The position numbers were made by a program, and so were the translations under genes. A stretch of DNA of 64,000 nucleotides from QHXN01 sp032162705. GTDB taxonomy: Bacteria > Acidobacteriota > Blastocatellia > Pyrinomonadales > Pyrinomonadaceae. The DNA lies in NCBI GenBank assembly GCA_032162705.1, contig JAVRON010000103.1, positions 1-64,000 of the forward strand, read 5' to 3'. The notes below the pieces were generated by a model, which worked only from the letters and a program-made list of their open reading frames with translations, had not been told where the DNA came from and did no database searches. Shown here one piece after another: positions 49,747 to 58,071 of the stretch (position 1 is the stretch's first letter; the number at the start of each line of letters is the position of its first letter).

Positions 49747-50796
49747 ATGACGATTCACAGAAAAATCACGCTCGCCGCTCTCTTCGTCATAACGATATTG
49801 CTGTCACACGCGAGCGCGCAGTCGTCGCAGCAAGGGAGATGGGTCTCAGGCAGCGTCAGCAACTCCTTCGGCGCGCGCAGCTACAAGCTCTGGGTTCCGA
49901 AGGGCTACGGCGATAGAACTCCCATCCCGCTCTTGCTGATGCTGCACGGCTGCACGCAGACCTCGGACGATTTCGCCGCGGGCACGCGCATGAACAGCAT
50001 CGCCGACGCGAACAGATTCCTCGTCGTCTACCCCGAACAGCCTTCGGACGCGAACGCGTACAAGTGCTGGAACTGGTTTCGGCCCGAGCACCAGTCGCGC
50101 GGCGCGGGCGAGCCTGCGCTGCTCGCGGCCATCGTAGAGCAGGTGCGCGCGTCTTACAGGGTTGACGGGCAGAGAGTGTACGTCGCGGGCATCTCGGCGG
50201 GCGCTGCGATGGCGGTCATCTGCGGCGTGGCGTACCCGGACATCTTCGCCGCCGTCGGTGTCCACTCCGGACTGCAATACAAAGCCGCGACCAATCTGGC
50301 CGAAGCTCTCGCCGCACAGTCTAAGGGCGCGGGGCCAGACCCCAACCAACAGGGACTTCTCGCCTATCAGGCAATCAACGGCGTAAGGCCCGGCGCACGG
50401 AGGGCGGGCGTCCCCGTGATAATCTTCCAGGGCTTGCTCGACGCGGCGGTTAACCCGGCCAACGCCGATTGGGTCGTCAAACAGTGGGCGCAGACTGACG
50501 ACTATCTCGACGACGACAGCGATAACAACACCGTGGACGATAGGGCGGACGCGACGACGAACGGAACAGTAGACGGCGGCTACGCTTACACGAAGCAGGT
50601 CTACAACGATGCCGCGGGCAGGCCACTCATAGAGAAATGGATTGTGCAGGGGATGAAGCACGCGTGGTCTGGCGGCTCCGCGGCTGGCTCCTACACGGAC
50701 GCCAAAGGCCCGGACGCGAGCGCGGAGATGTGGCGCTTCTTCCGCTCGTACAAACTCGGCTCGCCGCGCATCAAGCGTAAAGAGTCGAAGCCGTGA
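49747..50796 (+). CDS. Secreted PHB-depolymerase-family esterase
   Basis: 349 aa from MTIHRKITLAAL. Signal peptide (ends SHASAQ), then an alpha/beta hydrolase of the PHB depolymerase/LpqC group: PLLLMLHGCTQTSDDF (oxyanion), nucleophile Ser in VAGISAGAAMA (~162), Asp in FQGLLDAAVNPAN and His in GMKHAWSGG (~305). Asp-rich DDYLDDDSDNNT insert near 255. Acts outside the cell on short polyester, feruloyl or acetyl-ester substrates; which is not decidable here. Confidence 0.85.
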   Translation: MTIHRKITLAALFVITILLSHASAQSSQQGRWVSGSVSNSFGARSYKLWVPKGYGDRTPIPLLLMLHGCTQTSDDFAAGTRMNSIADANRFLVVYPEQPSDANAYKCWNWFRPEHQSRGAGEPALLAAIVEQVRASYRVDGQRVYVAGISAGAAMAVICGVAYPDIFAAVGVHSGLQYKAATNLAEALAAQSKGAGPDPNQQGLLAYQAINGVRPGARRAGVPVIIFQGLLDAAVNPANADWVVKQWAQTDDYLDDDSDNNTVDDRADATTNGTVDGGYAYTKQVYNDAAGRPLIEKWIVQGMKHAWSGGSAAGSYTDAKGPDASAEMWRFFRSYKLGSPRIKRKESKP

Positions 50797-50824
50797 GACG
50801 CACTGCTCTCGTAGAGGCTAAAGG

Positions 50825-52252
50825 ATGACGACTCGCAGGGGAACTATTTACGCTCTGTCGGTTCTGTTCGCGATCAACGCGCTGAACTTCTTCGACCGGC
50901 AGATACTAGGCGCGGTGGCCGAGCCTGTACGCAAGGAGTGGGGCTTGAGCGACAGCGCCATCGGCCTGCTCGGCACGGCCTTCACGCTCGTCTACGCGGC
51001 GGTCGGCGTGCCTTTAGGCCGGGTCACAGACAACTTCCGGCGCACGCGTCTTCTCGCTGCGGGCGTCTTCGTCTGGAGTCTGCTTACAGCCGTGTCGGGC
51101 CTGGTGACGAACTACTGGCAGCTCTTCGCAACGCGCCTCGGCGTCGGCGTGGGCGAAGCGAGCTGCGCGCCCGCCGCGACCTCTTTGATCGGCGACCTCT
51201 ACCCGCCGGAGAAGCGTTCACGCGCGCTCTCGGTTTTCATGTTGGGACTCCCTGTCGGCATCGCCATCAGCTACGCCGTCAGCGGTTCGGTGGCGCATGC
51301 CTACGGGTGGCGTGCGGCCTTCTACGTGGCGGGTGTGCCCGGACTCCTCTGCGTGATAGCCACCCTCTTCATGCGAGAGCCAATGCGCGGAGGAGCGGAG
51401 GCGCACGCCGTCGGCTCGCGCCGTCGCGAAGGGTCGCCTTACCGTCTCGTGCTTTCGACGCCGACGATGTGGTGGATCATTGCGTCGGGCGCTTTGCAGA
51501 CCTTCAACATGTACGCCATCGGCTCTTTCCTCACGCCGTTTTTGATGCGATACCATGGCCTCGACATACGCGAGGCGGGCTTCGTCACGATGATCGTCTT
51601 CGGGCTGTCCGGCATCCCCGGTCTCTTGCTGGGCGGCTGGGCGGCGGACTCAATCGCGCGGCGGCGCAGGAACGGTCGCATGCTCCTCGGCACGCTTGCG
51701 CTCCTCGTCTCCGCGCCGCTTATTCTCTTCGCGCTCATGCAGGCGCGCGAGCACACGCTCCCCTTCATCCTCCTGATGGGCACGGGTGTCGCGACGATGA
51801 ACGTGTACTACTCGACCGTCTATCCGTCCATACACGACGTGACCGAGCCATCTTTGCGCGGCACGGCGATGTCGCTCTACTTCTTCGCAATGTACGTTCT
51901 GGGCGCGGCACTCGGCCCCGTCGGTACGGGCGTGGCGAGCGACTACTTCACAGGGCGCGCGGCACGCGCGGCGGGCGTCCTCGATGCGGCGCAGAAGTCG
52001 CTCGAACCCTTCCGCGCAGAAGGTCTGCACTCGGCCATGTACATTATCCCTGCGCTCGGCCTCATACTCACGATTGTCCTCTTCGCTGGCTCGCGCACGA
52101 TCACGGCTGACATGCAGCGCCTGGGCCGTTGGATGAGCGACGCGGGCGCAGGCGGCGATTCGGACGTTGCACGAGTCATCCGAAACGACGAGCCGCTATT
52201 CGAGCATCCTGAAGAGACTCTGCCCGTTGCCGCCGTCGAGCAGGAGTCTTAA
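50825..52252 (+). CDS. MFS transporter (spinster-like)
   Basis: 475 aa, twelve predicted TM helices. NALNFFDRQILGAVAEPVRKEWGLSDSAIGLLGTAF is the signature start of spinster-type MFS proteins; GRVTDNFRRTRLLAAG is the loop-2 motif. Inner-membrane uptake or efflux of an unknown organic acid or lipid-related compound. It follows the secreted esterase by 28 nt and may import its products (inference). Confidence 0.85.
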   Translation: MTTRRGTIYALSVLFAINALNFFDRQILGAVAEPVRKEWGLSDSAIGLLGTAFTLVYAAVGVPLGRVTDNFRRTRLLAAGVFVWSLLTAVSGLVTNYWQLFATRLGVGVGEASCAPAATSLIGDLYPPEKRSRALSVFMLGLPVGIAISYAVSGSVAHAYGWRAAFYVAGVPGLLCVIATLFMREPMRGGAEAHAVGSRRREGSPYRLVLSTPTMWWIIASGALQTFNMYAIGSFLTPFLMRYHGLDIREAGFVTMIVFGLSGIPGLLLGGWAADSIARRRRNGRMLLGTLALLVSAPLILFALMQAREHTLPFILLMGTGVATMNVYYSTVYPSIHDVTEPSLRGTAMSLYFFAMYVLGAALGPVGTGVASDYFTGRAARAAGVLDAAQKSLEPFRAEGLHSAMYIIPALGLILTIVLFAGSRTITADMQRLGRWMSDAGAGGDSDVARVIRNDEPLFEHPEETLPVAAVEQES

Positions 52253-52261
52253 AGAGGATTT

Positions 52262-52297
52262 GGTCGGAGCAATGGTGGTGCTATATTCCTTCCGACC
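52262..52297. promoter_or_regulatory. Inverted repeat before lysR
   Basis: GGTCGGA (52262-52268) and TCCGACC (52291-52297) with TATATT between them, 24 nt before the LysR start. Possible autoregulatory site or a short terminator for the MFS gene. Confidence 0.35.
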
Positions 52298-52320
52298 GTG
52301 GCGCTACTGACTGACGCACG

Positions 52321-53217
52321 ATGGAATTAGCACAGCTAGAGTTTTTCATGCGGGTCGTCGAGGAAGGCAGCTTCTCGAAGGCCGCTGACCGCGTCTTCCG
52401 CACGCAGCCCGCGGTGAGCATCGCCGTCCGGCGGCTCGAAGAAGAGATCGGCGCTCCGCTCTTCGACCGCGCGCAAAAGACCCCGACGCTGACGGACACG
52501 GGGCGCGTCCTCTACGACTACGCGCGCCGCATGCTCGCGCTCCGCGACCAGGCACGCGACGCCGTGACAGAGCTGCGCGAGTTGCGGACGGGACGCGTCC
52601 GCGTCGGCGCGAACGAGAGTACCTCGCTTTATCTCCTGCCCGATCTCATCCTCACCTACCGCGCGCAGCACCCGGCGGTGAAAGTCGAAATCTTCCGTCA
52701 AACGTCCGAGCGCCTGACGCGCGAGGTGCTTGACCGCAACGTGGATTTCGCGTTGTTGGCTTTCGAGCCGACCGACCGCGACCTCGCCTCCTTCCCCGTT
52801 CTCAAAGACGAACTTGTGCTGATTATGAGTCCGAAGCACGCGCTCGTAGGCCGTGACTCGGTGGCCGTCAAAGACCTCGGCGACGAGCAGTTCCTCGCGC
52901 ACAACGTCAAGTCGGCCTCGCGCGTAAAGGTCATAGACACTTTTGCACGGCATCACACTCCACTCAACATCACTCTGGAGCTTGCGACCATCGAGACCAT
53001 CAAGCGCTTCGTGCAGAAGCAGGTCGGCCTCGCCTTCGTCCCGCGCATGTGCGTGAGCGAGGAGTTGGAACGCGGCACGCTCTCCACGGTGCCCGTGCGC
53101 GGCCTGACCTACACGCGCACGCTCTGGGCCGCGCACCGACGCGGCGCGACTCACTCGCATGCTGCCGCCGCCTTCCTCGAACTCCTTCGCCGCCACGCGA
53201 AGGCACACACTGCCTGA
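52321..53217 (+). CDS. LysR-family transcriptional regulator
   Basis: 298 aa. N-terminal HTH (MELAQLEFFMRVVEEGSFSK, AADRVFRTQPAVSIAVRRLEEE) and a periplasmic-binding-like effector domain (~90-295). Lies 121 nt before leuA on the same strand, with an AT-rich stretch (TATAAAAACTATAACTTTGA, ~53262-53284) between, so it may regulate leucine synthesis; that link is inferred from position only. Confidence 0.85.
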   Translation: MELAQLEFFMRVVEEGSFSKAADRVFRTQPAVSIAVRRLEEEIGAPLFDRAQKTPTLTDTGRVLYDYARRMLALRDQARDAVTELRELRTGRVRVGANESTSLYLLPDLILTYRAQHPAVKVEIFRQTSERLTREVLDRNVDFALLAFEPTDRDLASFPVLKDELVLIMSPKHALVGRDSVAVKDLGDEQFLAHNVKSASRVKVIDTFARHHTPLNITLELATIETIKRFVQKQVGLAFVPRMCVSEELERGTLSTVPVRGLTYTRTLWAAHRRGATHSHAAAAFLELLRRHAKAHTA

Positions 53218-53338
53218 AGTCCTTACCTGAACCGTGAACACCATATCAATCAGATTTATCCGCCTATAAAAACTATAACTTTGACTTGAGACTGTGTGGC
53301 TCTCTAGGATGGGCGCTTGCTTTGAACGGAGGCCCCCA

Positions 53339-54571
53339 ATGAAAGACGAACCTAACAGCACACCGGGCGAGCGGGTCATCATTTTCGACACGACGCTCAG
53401 GGACGGCGAGCAGTCGCCCGGTTGCTCGATGAATCTTGAGGAGAAGGTCAGACTCGCGCGGCAGCTCGAACGCCTCGGCGTTGACGTGATCGAAGCCGGA
53501 TTCCCCATCGCCTCCGAGGGCGACTTCGCGGCAGTCCGCGCGGTTGCGGCAGAGTGTCGTGGGGCGAAGGTCGCCGCACTCTGCCGAACCGCGGAGGCGG
53601 ACGTGCTACGTGCGTGGGAGGCTCTCCGCGGCGCGGCACGCCCGCGCATACACACGTTCGTCGCGACCTCCGACCTACATCTTGAATACAAACTCAAGAA
53701 GACGCGCGCCGAGGTGTTAGAGATGACGCGCAGCGCCGTCCGCCTTGCCCGCTCGCTCGCCGAAGACGTTGAGTTCTCCGCCGAGGACGCTACGCGCAGC
53801 GATCTTGAATACCTTTGCGAAGTCTTCGCCGTGGCGGTCGAAGAGGGCGCGACGACCTTGAACGTCCCTGACACGGTCGGCTACACTACGCCGACGGAGT
53901 TTCGCGAGATCGTGTGCGCCGTGCGTGAGCGCGTCATTCAAGATCGCGACAACGTGACCATCAGCGTCCACTGCCACAACGACCTCGGACTCGCCGTCGC
54001 CAACAGTCTCGCCGCGCTCGACGCGGGCGCGCGGCAGATTGAATGCACGATCAACGGCATCGGCGAGCGTGCCGGTAACGCAGCGCTCGAAGAGGTCGTG
54101 ATGGCGATGCACGTGCGCGCAGACCGGCTGCCCTATGCTTGCGGCGTCCGCACGGAAGAGATTTATCCTTCGAGCAGTCTGCTCTCCGAGATCATCGGCT
54201 TTAGCGTCCAGCCGAACAAGGCGGTCGTCGGACGCAACGCCTTCGCGCACGAGGCCGGGATTCACCAGCACGGCGTTCTGTCGAACCCGCTCTGCTACGA
54301 GATCATGACGCCGGAGTCCGTGGGCGTTCCTGCGAATCGCATCGTGCTGGGCAAGCATTCGGGCCGCCACGCGCTCGGCGCGCGCTATAATGATCTGGGC
54401 TACGCGGTGTCGCGCGCGGAGTTGGATTCGGCGTACACGCGGTTCACGCGCCTCGCCGACCGCAAGAAGAACATCTACGATCAGGATTTGATCTCGCTGC
54501 TTTCGCAGGAGACGCAGACGCGCGGGCCGCTCGTCTCGCAGGCTGTCACGTTTGAATTGGCCGGCGCGTGA
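53339..54571 (+). CDS. leuA: 2-isopropylmalate synthase
   Basis: 410 aa from MKDEPN (GGAGG 6 nt upstream). HMGL-like barrel: IIFDTTLRDGEQSPGCSMN (metal and substrate Asp), HCHNDLGLAVANSL with metal His pair, GIGERAGNAALEE. Condenses acetyl-CoA with 2-oxoisovalerate, the first committed step of leucine synthesis. About 100 residues shorter than enzymes with the C-terminal regulatory (leucine-sensing) domain, so it probably lacks normal feedback control; homologous homocitrate or citramalate synthases are alternatives, but the leuB-C-D neighbours support leuA. Confidence 0.85.
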   Translation: MKDEPNSTPGERVIIFDTTLRDGEQSPGCSMNLEEKVRLARQLERLGVDVIEAGFPIASEGDFAAVRAVAAECRGAKVAALCRTAEADVLRAWEALRGAARPRIHTFVATSDLHLEYKLKKTRAEVLEMTRSAVRLARSLAEDVEFSAEDATRSDLEYLCEVFAVAVEEGATTLNVPDTVGYTTPTEFREIVCAVRERVIQDRDNVTISVHCHNDLGLAVANSLAALDAGARQIECTINGIGERAGNAALEEVVMAMHVRADRLPYACGVRTEEIYPSSSLLSEIIGFSVQPNKAVVGRNAFAHEAGIHQHGVLSNPLCYEIMTPESVGVPANRIVLGKHSGRHALGARYNDLGYAVSRAELDSAYTRFTRLADRKKNIYDQDLISLLSQETQTRGPLVSQAVTFELAGA

Positions 54572-54670
54572 ATGTGGCTCCGCGCGGGCATGGGCCGCGG
54601 GCCGCTCACTCGCGTCGAGGTAACGAGCGGCGCGCGGCTATTTGTATAGAAGAATGCAGGTGACAAGAGG

Positions 54671-55789
54671 ATGAAGTTGAGAATCACGACGCTGCCGGGT
54701 GACGGCGTCGGCCCTGAAGTGACCGCGGAAGCGGTGCGAACGCTGCGCGTCGTTGCCGAGAGCTACGGTCACGAATTCACTTTCGACGAACAACTCATCG
54801 GCGGTGCGGCGATTCGCCGGACGGGGACGCCCCTGCCGCGCGCGACTCTCGACGCGTGCCTCTTGAGCGACGCCGTGCTGCTCGGCGCGGTCGGCTCGCC
54901 GGAGCATGACGCTTTGCCGCCGGGCGAACGGCCTGAAGCGGGCCTGCTCACGCTGCGTCGCGCGCTCGGCGCATACGCGAACCTTCGCCCCGTCGTCTGC
55001 CACGACGCGCTCGCCGATTGCACGCCGCTGCGGCCCGAGAGGGTAGCGGGCGCGGACATACTCGTCGTGCGCGAGCTTCTCGGCGGCCTCTACTTCGGCG
55101 AGCCGCGGGGCTTCGAGACCGATGACAGCGGCAGTGCGAGCGCAGCCTTCAACACGATGCGCTACACGGTCGCCGAGGTCGAACGTATTGCCCGCGTCGC
55201 CTTCGAGGCTGCGCTCGCTCGCCGCCGCAAGGTGACTTCCGTTGACAAGGCCAACGTGCTTGAGACTTCGCGGCTCTGGCGCGAAACCGTCGCGCGCGTC
55301 GCGCTCGACTACCCGACGGTCACGCTCGAACACCTCTACGTTGACGCCTGCGCGATGCACTTGATCGCCGACCCGCTGCGCTTCGACGTGCTGCTCACCG
55401 AAAATCTCTTCGGCGATATTCTCTCGGACGAAGCCGCCGTGCTGGCAGGCTCGCTCGGCCTTCTCGCGTCGGCGAGCGTCGGCGGCGATGTTGACCTGTA
55501 CGAGCCTGTGCACGGCTCCGCGCCGGACATTGCAGGGCAGGGCACGGCCAACCCGCTCGGCGCAATCGCGTCCGTCGCGCTTCTGCTCCGCCACACGGCG
55601 CGGCTCGAACGCGAGGCGCAGGACATCGAAGCGGCAATCGAGTCTGTGCTGCACGCAGGCTATCGCACACTGGATATTACACGCGGCGCGGAGAACCCGC
55701 GGGTCGTCGGCACGTCGGAGATGGGCCAGCTCATCGTCGAAGCGTTGGCCGAAGTCGCCGACATACGCCATGCGTACCACGCGGTCTGA
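54671..55789 (+). CDS. leuB: 3-isopropylmalate dehydrogenase
   Basis: 372 aa. Isocitrate/isopropylmalate dehydrogenase family: LPGDGVGPEVTAEAVRTL, VRELLGGLYFGEPRG (substrate loop of LeuB), TSVDKANVLETSRLW (catalytic Lys), LLTENLFGDILSDEAA (metal Asp) and VHGSAPDIAGQGTANP. NAD-dependent oxidation and decarboxylation of 3-isopropylmalate. Starts 100 nt after leuA with AGAGG next to the ATG. Confidence 0.95.
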   Translation: MKLRITTLPGDGVGPEVTAEAVRTLRVVAESYGHEFTFDEQLIGGAAIRRTGTPLPRATLDACLLSDAVLLGAVGSPEHDALPPGERPEAGLLTLRRALGAYANLRPVVCHDALADCTPLRPERVAGADILVVRELLGGLYFGEPRGFETDDSGSASAAFNTMRYTVAEVERIARVAFEAALARRRKVTSVDKANVLETSRLWRETVARVALDYPTVTLEHLYVDACAMHLIADPLRFDVLLTENLFGDILSDEAAVLAGSLGLLASASVGGDVDLYEPVHGSAPDIAGQGTANPLGAIASVALLLRHTARLEREAQDIEAAIESVLHAGYRTLDITRGAENPRVVGTSEMGQLIVEALAEVADIRHAYHAV

Positions 55790-55794
55790 AAAGC

Positions 55795-55870
55795 AGAGGC
55801 TAGAGGCTAGAGGCTAGTTTAAAGACCTGTCCTCGCTAGCCTCTAGCCTCTAACCTCTAGCCTCTTTTTT
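55795..55870. repeat. Heptad inverted-repeat element, GAGGCTA family, abutting leuC
   Basis: The left arm 55795-55817 (AGAGGCTAGAGGCTAGAGGC TAG) pairs with the right arm 55836-55865. Six T (55865-55870) follow and lead straight into the leuC ATG at 55871, so the element has the form of an intrinsic terminator at the start codon. Confidence 0.9.
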
Positions 55871-57274
55871 ATGCGAACACTCTTCGACAAGCTTTGGGAC
55901 GCACACGTCGTCTGCGTCCCTTCGGACGGGCCTGCGTTACTCTACATAGACCTGCATCTCGTTCACGAGGTCACTTCGCCACAGGCTTTCGAGGGATTGC
56001 GCGAGGCGGGCCGAGGCGTGCGCCGCCCCGATCTGACAGTCGCCACGATTGACCATAACGTCCCGACGACCGACCGCGCGCTTCCCATCGCCGACCCCAT
56101 CGCCGCGCAGCAGATGGAGACGCTCCGGCGCAACTGCCGCGAGTTCGGCATCAAGCTCTATGACACGGATTCTGCGGAGCAGGGCATCGTCCACGTCATC
56201 GGCCCGGAACTGGGCTTGACGCTTCCGGGCATGACGATTGTATGCGGCGACAGCCACACCTCGACGCACGGCGCGTTCGGCGCGCTCGCCTTTGGTATCG
56301 GAACGTCTGAGGTCGAGCACGTCCTCGCCACACAGTCTCTCCCCCAGATGAGGCCGCGCACGATGCTTGTCACTGTGCGCGGCCTTCTGCCCGCCGGCGT
56401 GACGGCTAAAGACCTCGCGCTCGCCGTCATCGGCCAGATGGGGACGGACGGCGCGACGGGGCACGTCATCGAGTATGAAGGCTCAGCCGTGCGCGACCTT
56501 TCGATGGAAGGGCGCATGACGCTCTGCAACATGAGCATCGAGGCGGGCGCACGCGCCGCCATCATCGCGCCCGACGAGACGACCTTCGAGTATCTCGCGG
56601 GCCGCCCGTTCGCGCCGCGCGGTGAGGTGTGGGACGAAGCCGTCGCTTATTGGCGCACTCTTCAAAGCGACGCGGGCGCAAAGTTCGACAGTGCAGTCGA
56701 GTTCGATGCTTCCGATGTTGAGCCGCACGTGACCTGGGGAACAAGTCCCGGCATGGTCGCGCCCGTGACGGGCCGCGTGCCTTTGCCTGCGGAGGCCGCG
56801 AGCGAATCGGACTCCGTCGCGTTCGAGCGCGCGCTTCGTTACATGAGCCTGCGGCCCGGCACGCGCATCGAAGAGATCAGCGTTGACCGCGTCTTCATCG
56901 GCTCCTGCACGAACGCGCGTATCGAAGACCTTCGCGCCGCCGCAAAAGTGGTGAAGGGCTATCACATCAACGGCGGCGTGAGCGCGTTGGTCGTGCCCGG
57001 CTCGCAGGCGGTCAAGCGCGCGGCGGAAGCCGAAGGATTGGACGGCGTCTTTCGAGAGGCAGGCTTCGAGTGGCGCGAGGCGGGCTGCTCGATGTGCCTC
57101 GGCATGAATCCTGACACGCTCAATCCCGGCGAGCGCTGCGCCTCGACGAGCAACCGCAACTTTGAGGGACGACAGGGGCGAGGCGGGCGCACGCACCTCG
57201 TCAGCCCTGCGATGGCCGCCGCCGCCGCCGTCACGGGGCATTTCACGGACGTTCGTAATTGGCAATACAAATAG
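55871..57274 (+). CDS. leuC: 3-isopropylmalate dehydratase large subunit
   Basis: 467 aa. Aconitase family: HVVCVPSDGPALLYIDLHL start, CGDSHTSTHGAFGALAFGIG, and the three 4Fe-4S ligand Cys in IGSCTNARI (~345) and CSMCLGMN (~405-408). With LeuD it isomerises 2- to 3-isopropylmalate. No Shine-Dalgarno precedes the ATG, only the T-run and right arm of a heptad element, so initiation may depend on read-through, coupling or a weak site. Confidence 0.95.
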   Translation: MRTLFDKLWDAHVVCVPSDGPALLYIDLHLVHEVTSPQAFEGLREAGRGVRRPDLTVATIDHNVPTTDRALPIADPIAAQQMETLRRNCREFGIKLYDTDSAEQGIVHVIGPELGLTLPGMTIVCGDSHTSTHGAFGALAFGIGTSEVEHVLATQSLPQMRPRTMLVTVRGLLPAGVTAKDLALAVIGQMGTDGATGHVIEYEGSAVRDLSMEGRMTLCNMSIEAGARAAIIAPDETTFEYLAGRPFAPRGEVWDEAVAYWRTLQSDAGAKFDSAVEFDASDVEPHVTWGTSPGMVAPVTGRVPLPAEAASESDSVAFERALRYMSLRPGTRIEEISVDRVFIGSCTNARIEDLRAAAKVVKGYHINGGVSALVVPGSQAVKRAAEAEGLDGVFREAGFEWREAGCSMCLGMNPDTLNPGERCASTSNRNFEGRQGRGGRTHLVSPAMAAAAAVTGHFTDVRNWQYK

Positions 57275-57373
57275 AAGGTGATGAGTGATGAGTGATAAGT
57301 GATAAGAAGAAAAGCAAAATCTCTTTCTTGTCACTCATCGCTCATCACTTATCACTTATCACTTATCACTTTT
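57275..57373. repeat. Heptad inverted-repeat element, GTGATAA family, abutting leuD
   Basis: The left arm 57275-57310 (GTGATGA GTGATGA GTGATAA GTGATAA) pairs with the right arm 57327-57373, which ends CACTTTT immediately before the leuD ATG at 57374. It starts 1 nt after the leuC stop. Confidence 0.9.
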
Positions 57374-57988
57374 ATGATTCCATTCCGCGCACACACCGGG
57401 CTGGTCGCACCGCTCGACAGGCCGAATGTTGACACCGACCAGATCATCCCCAAGCAGTTCTTGAAGCGCATCGAGCGCACGGGCTTCGGCCAGTTTCTCT
57501 TCTACGACTGGCGATACACTTCGGCGGGCAAACCGGACGCGTCGTTCGTGCTGAACGAGCCGCGCTACGCTGGCGCGAGCGTGCTTGTGGCGGGCCGGAA
57601 TTTCGGCTGCGGCTCTTCGCGCGAGCATGCGCCGTGGGCACTGCTCGACTACGGCTTCCGCGCCGTCATCGCCCCTTCGTTCGCGGACATCTTCGCCAAC
57701 AACTGCATAAAGAACGGCATCGTGACGGTTGAACTATCGGAAGAGATGGTCGCAGAGCTTTTGCAGCGCGCGCGTGAAAGCGATGGCTATCGCGTGACGG
57801 TTGACCTCGAACGTTGCGAGGTGCGTGACGATGAGAGATTCTCGGCGCGATTCGGAATGGACGAGTTCCGGCGTCGCTGTTTGCTTGAAGGTCTCGACGA
57901 GACGGGGCTGACGCTTCTGCGCGAAGACGAGATCGCCGCCTTCGAGGCGCGACGCCCGCGCTGGCTCGACATGAATGCGCGCGCGTAA
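57374..57988 (+). CDS. leuD: 3-isopropylmalate dehydratase small subunit
   Basis: 204 aa from MIPFRAHTGL; an in-frame extension to 57299 is repeat-derived. Swivel-domain motifs PNVDTDQIIPKQFLKRI and NFGCGSSREHAPWALLDYG. Subunit partner of LeuC. No Shine-Dalgarno, because the start follows a heptad element directly. Confidence 0.95.
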   Translation: MIPFRAHTGLVAPLDRPNVDTDQIIPKQFLKRIERTGFGQFLFYDWRYTSAGKPDASFVLNEPRYAGASVLVAGRNFGCGSSREHAPWALLDYGFRAVIAPSFADIFANNCIKNGIVTVELSEEMVAELLQRARESDGYRVTVDLERCEVRDDERFSARFGMDEFRRRCLLEGLDETGLTLLREDEIAAFEARRPRWLDMNARA

Positions 57989-58017
57989 GAACGAACCAGG
58001 GTGAGGCTCGCCCCGAA

Positions 58018-58055
58018 GGCGACGCGAAATCTCTACTCATAAAGGTAGCGTCGCC
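58018..58055 (+). promoter_or_regulatory. Leader hairpin before glnD
   Basis: GGCGACGC (58018-58025) and GCGTCGCC (58048-58055), perfect 8-bp arms, 22-nt loop, 16 nt before the glnD start. Could regulate glnD translation or end leuD transcription; no T-run. Confidence 0.4.
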
Positions 58056-58071
58056 GCCGAACGAGAACTGC

